Part shown: piece after piece, positions 30,399 through 32,498 of the stretch | How the letters are laid out: the number at the start of each line of letters is the position of its first letter | Position numbering within the stretch: the stretch's first letter is position 1 | Assembly: GCA_934254835.1 (NCBI GenBank) | Contig: CAKQMI010000020.1 | Span: 1 to 32,498 of the forward strand | Origin: an uncultured Clostridia bacterium | GTDB lineage: Bacteria; Bacillota; Clostridia; Christensenellales; CAG-917 | DNA length: 32,498 nt | Direction: 5' to 3' | Notes under the pieces: model-generated | What the model was told of the DNA's origin: nothing | Database searches by the model: none | Seen by the model: only the letters and a program-made list of their open reading frames with translations | Made by a program: the position numbers and the translations under genes

Positions 30399-32300
30399 TC
30401 ATGGTGAGGTCGTTCCGTTTTCACAAACTACAATACAGTTCTCATGTACTTTCTTTTTCCAATCTGTTCCTTTTGTAATTTTGCCCCATTGCGTAGTTGT
30501 TCCTTTAAAAGTTATTCTTTTCAAGTTTTTACAACTAGAAAAAGCTTCATTTCCTATACTAGTCAAGTATTTTCCAATAGTTATATTCGTAAGTGACGAA
30601 CACCCTGTAAAAGTATTTTCCTCAATACGCGTCACATTATCCGGGATTGCGATAGTCGCGAGTTCTGAACAATTCCAGAACGCACCTTTCCCGATACTTT
30701 TTACGCTTGTAGGAATTCCAATATTTTTAAGACTTGTACAACCATGAAAGGCATAACTACCTATACTGGTTATGCCGTCTGGCAAATAGACGCTCGTAAG
30801 ATTTGCACTATTACCGAAAGCCCAGTCGCCAAGGCTTGTCACCGTATTCGGAATAGAAATGCTTATAATCGCATCACACATACTAAACGCACTTTTCCCT
30901 ATTGTTTTAACGTTATTTCCAAATGTAATATTCGCTAATTTATAGCAACTATCAAACATTCTATCGGCTATATTTGTCACCCCGTTGCCGAGCTTTGCAC
31001 TAGTAAGTTCCATACAATTACTAAAAGCAGAATGACCGAGACTTGTCACATTGTCCGGGATGATTATACTTTGAAGCTTTTTACACCAAAGAAAGGCCTG
31101 TCCTTCTATGCTTTTCACGCCTTTGCCGATTGTAACGCGAGAAAGACCGGAACATTCTTGAAAAGCGGAGAAGCCTATGGTTGTTACACTGTCGGGTATT
31201 ACAATATTTGTTAAACCGGTACAACCGAAAAATGCACTGGATCCTATGTTGGTTACACTATTCGGTATTGTTACACTTGTTAAATCAACACATCCGTAAA
31301 ATGCGCTTGATCCAATGTTTTCTACTGTATTCGGAATAACTAGCGCTCCTTCAATTTTTACGCCTTTAATATACAATGTTTTTGTTCTGTTCATTAAATA
31401 ACCGAGCCCGGTGATGTTGCACCATTCGTTAATATCGCCTTTGTAATAGATACTTGTAATTCCCTTACACTTCTGGAAAGCACTACTTCCTATGTTCGTA
31501 ATACTTTCGGGTATGGTAACACTTACAATATCCGTGCATCCTAAAAATGCTTCTTTCCCAATACTTGTAACCGGTTTGGCATCAAAATTCGCTTTAGGAA
31601 TCTTAAGGTCTGCTCCGTTAAAAGTTCCTATGCCGACAACAGAATAACTCTCGCCATCTTCATTTAGTTCAAAAGAAAGCCCCGTTTCAAAATAACCGCA
31701 AACTGTACATGCTTGATTATTATCAAAATTATGACCTGCTAGTATTTCTTTATACGTCGTATAATCGCATCCTTCGCGCTTGCACGTGTCGTATTCTTCC
31801 CATCCTTTTTCGGTGCAGGTTGCAGGTTGCCCTGCGTGATGTTCGATATCGTGTCCGAGAGCGGAAATTTCCTTTTGCGCCTTCAATATTTCGTTGCATA
31901 CCGAGCAATGTTTGCCTTCGGTAAGCCCCGGTTCCGTACAAGTAGGCTCGACGGCGGCGTCGATTACTTCAACGTGTTCGCAAGCGTTTTCTTCCCATTT
32001 CACGTAAACATCGATATCCTGGGTTAGTTTTGTTGATTTCAACGATTCGAACGACGTGCTTTTCGTCATTTCAGCATCGAGATAATACCCTACGATATGA
32101 TACCCGTCTTTCGTTATTACGGGAATATCGGTGTTGACGTCCCATGCAAAATCTGCCTGTCCGTTGTTCGGGTGGACGGTGATTTTGTAATCGGACTTTT
32201 GCGAGCCCGTCTTATCGCACGCAACGAAAGCGCACGATAAAAGGATTGCCATCGTCAAGACGGCAAGAATACTAATGATTTGTTTTTTGGTGGATTTCAT
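30399..32300 (-). CDS. BspA-like leucine-rich-repeat surface lipoprotein
   Basis: A 633-residue predicted lipoprotein. The N-terminus MKSTKKQIIS, a hydrophobic core and a lipobox ending at Cys28 (AFVACDK) mark export and lipidation. Residues about 40-105 resemble an InlB-B/Listeria-Bacteroides repeat (DGYHIVGYYLDAEMTK, YVKWEE). Residues about 105-205 form Cys/His-rich TCTEPG-type repeats (PTCTEPGLTEGKHCSVCNE, ALGH). From about 225 to 610 run BspA-type LRR_5 repeats of ~23 residues with the pattern IPxSVTxIGxxAFxGCxxL. Such proteins bind host or microbial surfaces in other species; the target here is unknown. The start at 32300 has AGG seven bases upstream, and an in-frame ATG at 32384 would spoil the signal peptide. 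The LRR-coding part is visibly more AT-rich than the rest of the window. Confidence 0.93.
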   Translation of the reverse strand: MKSTKKQIISILAVLTMAILLSCAFVACDKTGSQKSDYKITVHPNNGQADFAWDVNTDIPVITKDGYHIVGYYLDAEMTKSTSFESLKSTKLTQDIDVYVKWEENACEHVEVIDAAVEPTCTEPGLTEGKHCSVCNEILKAQKEISALGHDIEHHAGQPATCTEKGWEEYDTCKREGCDYTTYKEILAGHNFDNNQACTVCGYFETGLSFELNEDGESYSVVGIGTFNGADLKIPKANFDAKPVTSIGKEAFLGCTDIVSVTIPESITNIGSSAFQKCKGITSIYYKGDINEWCNITGLGYLMNRTKTLYIKGVKIEGALVIPNTVENIGSSAFYGCVDLTSVTIPNSVTNIGSSAFFGCTGLTNIVIPDSVTTIGFSAFQECSGLSRVTIGKGVKSIEGQAFLWCKKLQSIIIPDNVTSLGHSAFSNCMELTSAKLGNGVTNIADRMFDSCYKLANITFGNNVKTIGKSAFSMCDAIISISIPNTVTSLGDWAFGNSANLTSVYLPDGITSIGSYAFHGCTSLKNIGIPTSVKSIGKGAFWNCSELATIAIPDNVTRIEENTFTGCSSLTNITIGKYLTSIGNEAFSSCKNLKRITFKGTTTQWGKITKGTDWKKKVHENCIVVCENGTTSP

Positions 32301-32376
32301 AACAAACCTCGCAAAAATATATTGCAGGGCATCAAAAATAAGCAAAAAAATATAACAAGTGCATCCCCGCTGATTT

Positions 32377-32485
32377 TGCGACAAATCTACATACTACACC
32401 CAGTGCAAAGACTATGTAATGCGAAAAATGCACCTGTTACCGAAGTAAAAGGCTCTTTGCACTATGCTTATTAAGATTTGTCGCA
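32377..32485. repeat. Nested inverted-repeat element (possible MITE or IS ends)
   Basis: Outer arms TGCGACAAATCT (32377-32388) and AGATTTGTCGCA (32474-32485) are perfect inverted copies. Inner arms GTGCAAAG (32403-32410) and CTTTGCAC (32455-32462) are also perfect. Arm spacing differs by three bases (14 against 11). The right inner arm is part of GGCTCTTTGCAC (32451-32462), which from memory resembles ISL3-type terminal repeats. No reading frame lies inside. It sits about 77 bp upstream of the BspA-like gene start. Confidence 0.6.
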
Positions 32486-32498
32486 CGTTAATAATATC

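Overview
This window looks like chromosomal DNA of a Bacillota (Clostridia-type) bacterium. The evidence is the gene order pth-mfd-foldase lipoprotein, a walJ...rlmH block, AGGAG-type ribosome binding sites, sigma-A-like promoters with 17-bp spacers, strong hairpin-plus-T terminators, a two-subunit class I fumarase and a BspA-like leucine-rich-repeat lipoprotein. Finer placement (for example a Christensenellales-like gut lineage) is only a guess. Most of the window is housekeeping DNA. No phage, CRISPR array or complete insertion sequence is visible.

Layout. 1-76 is tRNA-Arg(CCG), missing only its first base, followed by an array of miniature hairpins (77-224). 389-11707 is a nearly uninterrupted minus-strand run. 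Read 5' to 3' it is walJ, two CPBP membrane proteases, rlmH, an M14 peptidase, tadA, pth, mfd, then (own promoter) a PrsA-like lipoprotein and (own promoter) a small membrane protein. walJ diverges from the fumarase genes (11791-13138, plus) through overlapping promoters. 13204-15776 (minus) is a three-gene operon of unknown function: a four-zinc-ribbon protein and two paralogous four-helix membrane proteins. 15922-18005 (minus) holds glnS and a small GNAT-like protein. 18179-18952 (plus) is a short-chain dehydrogenase, followed by a second hairpin array that runs into the alanine racemase stop codon. 20233-23088 (plus) holds an unknown protein with an apparently leaderless transcript, nagA and a D-2-hydroxyacid dehydrogenase. 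23172-28130 (minus) is leuS-serS and ychF. 28278-30182 (plus) is argS, followed by a third hairpin array. 30399-32300 (minus) is the BspA-like surface lipoprotein, with an inverted-repeat element at the right edge.

How the genes fit together. Translation dominates: four aminoacyl-tRNA synthetases, tRNA-Arg, TadA, peptidyl-tRNA hydrolase, RlmH and YchF. Cell-wall functions are Alr, the M14 peptidase (possible peptidoglycan peptide recycling) and NagA (amino-sugar recycling).

The best candidate for something undescribed is the 13204-15776 operon. All three proteins, otherwise of different architecture, carry a proline-rich linear motif of the form P-[VL]-A-[FI]-V-P-Y-x-[ST]. It looks like a shared docking site that would tie a soluble zinc-ribbon scaffold to two membrane proteins. 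Second come the three hairpin arrays. Each uses its own spacer word (AGTTATAT, GTGATG or TGAAAT) between short palindromes, and two of them abut the stop codon of a gene.
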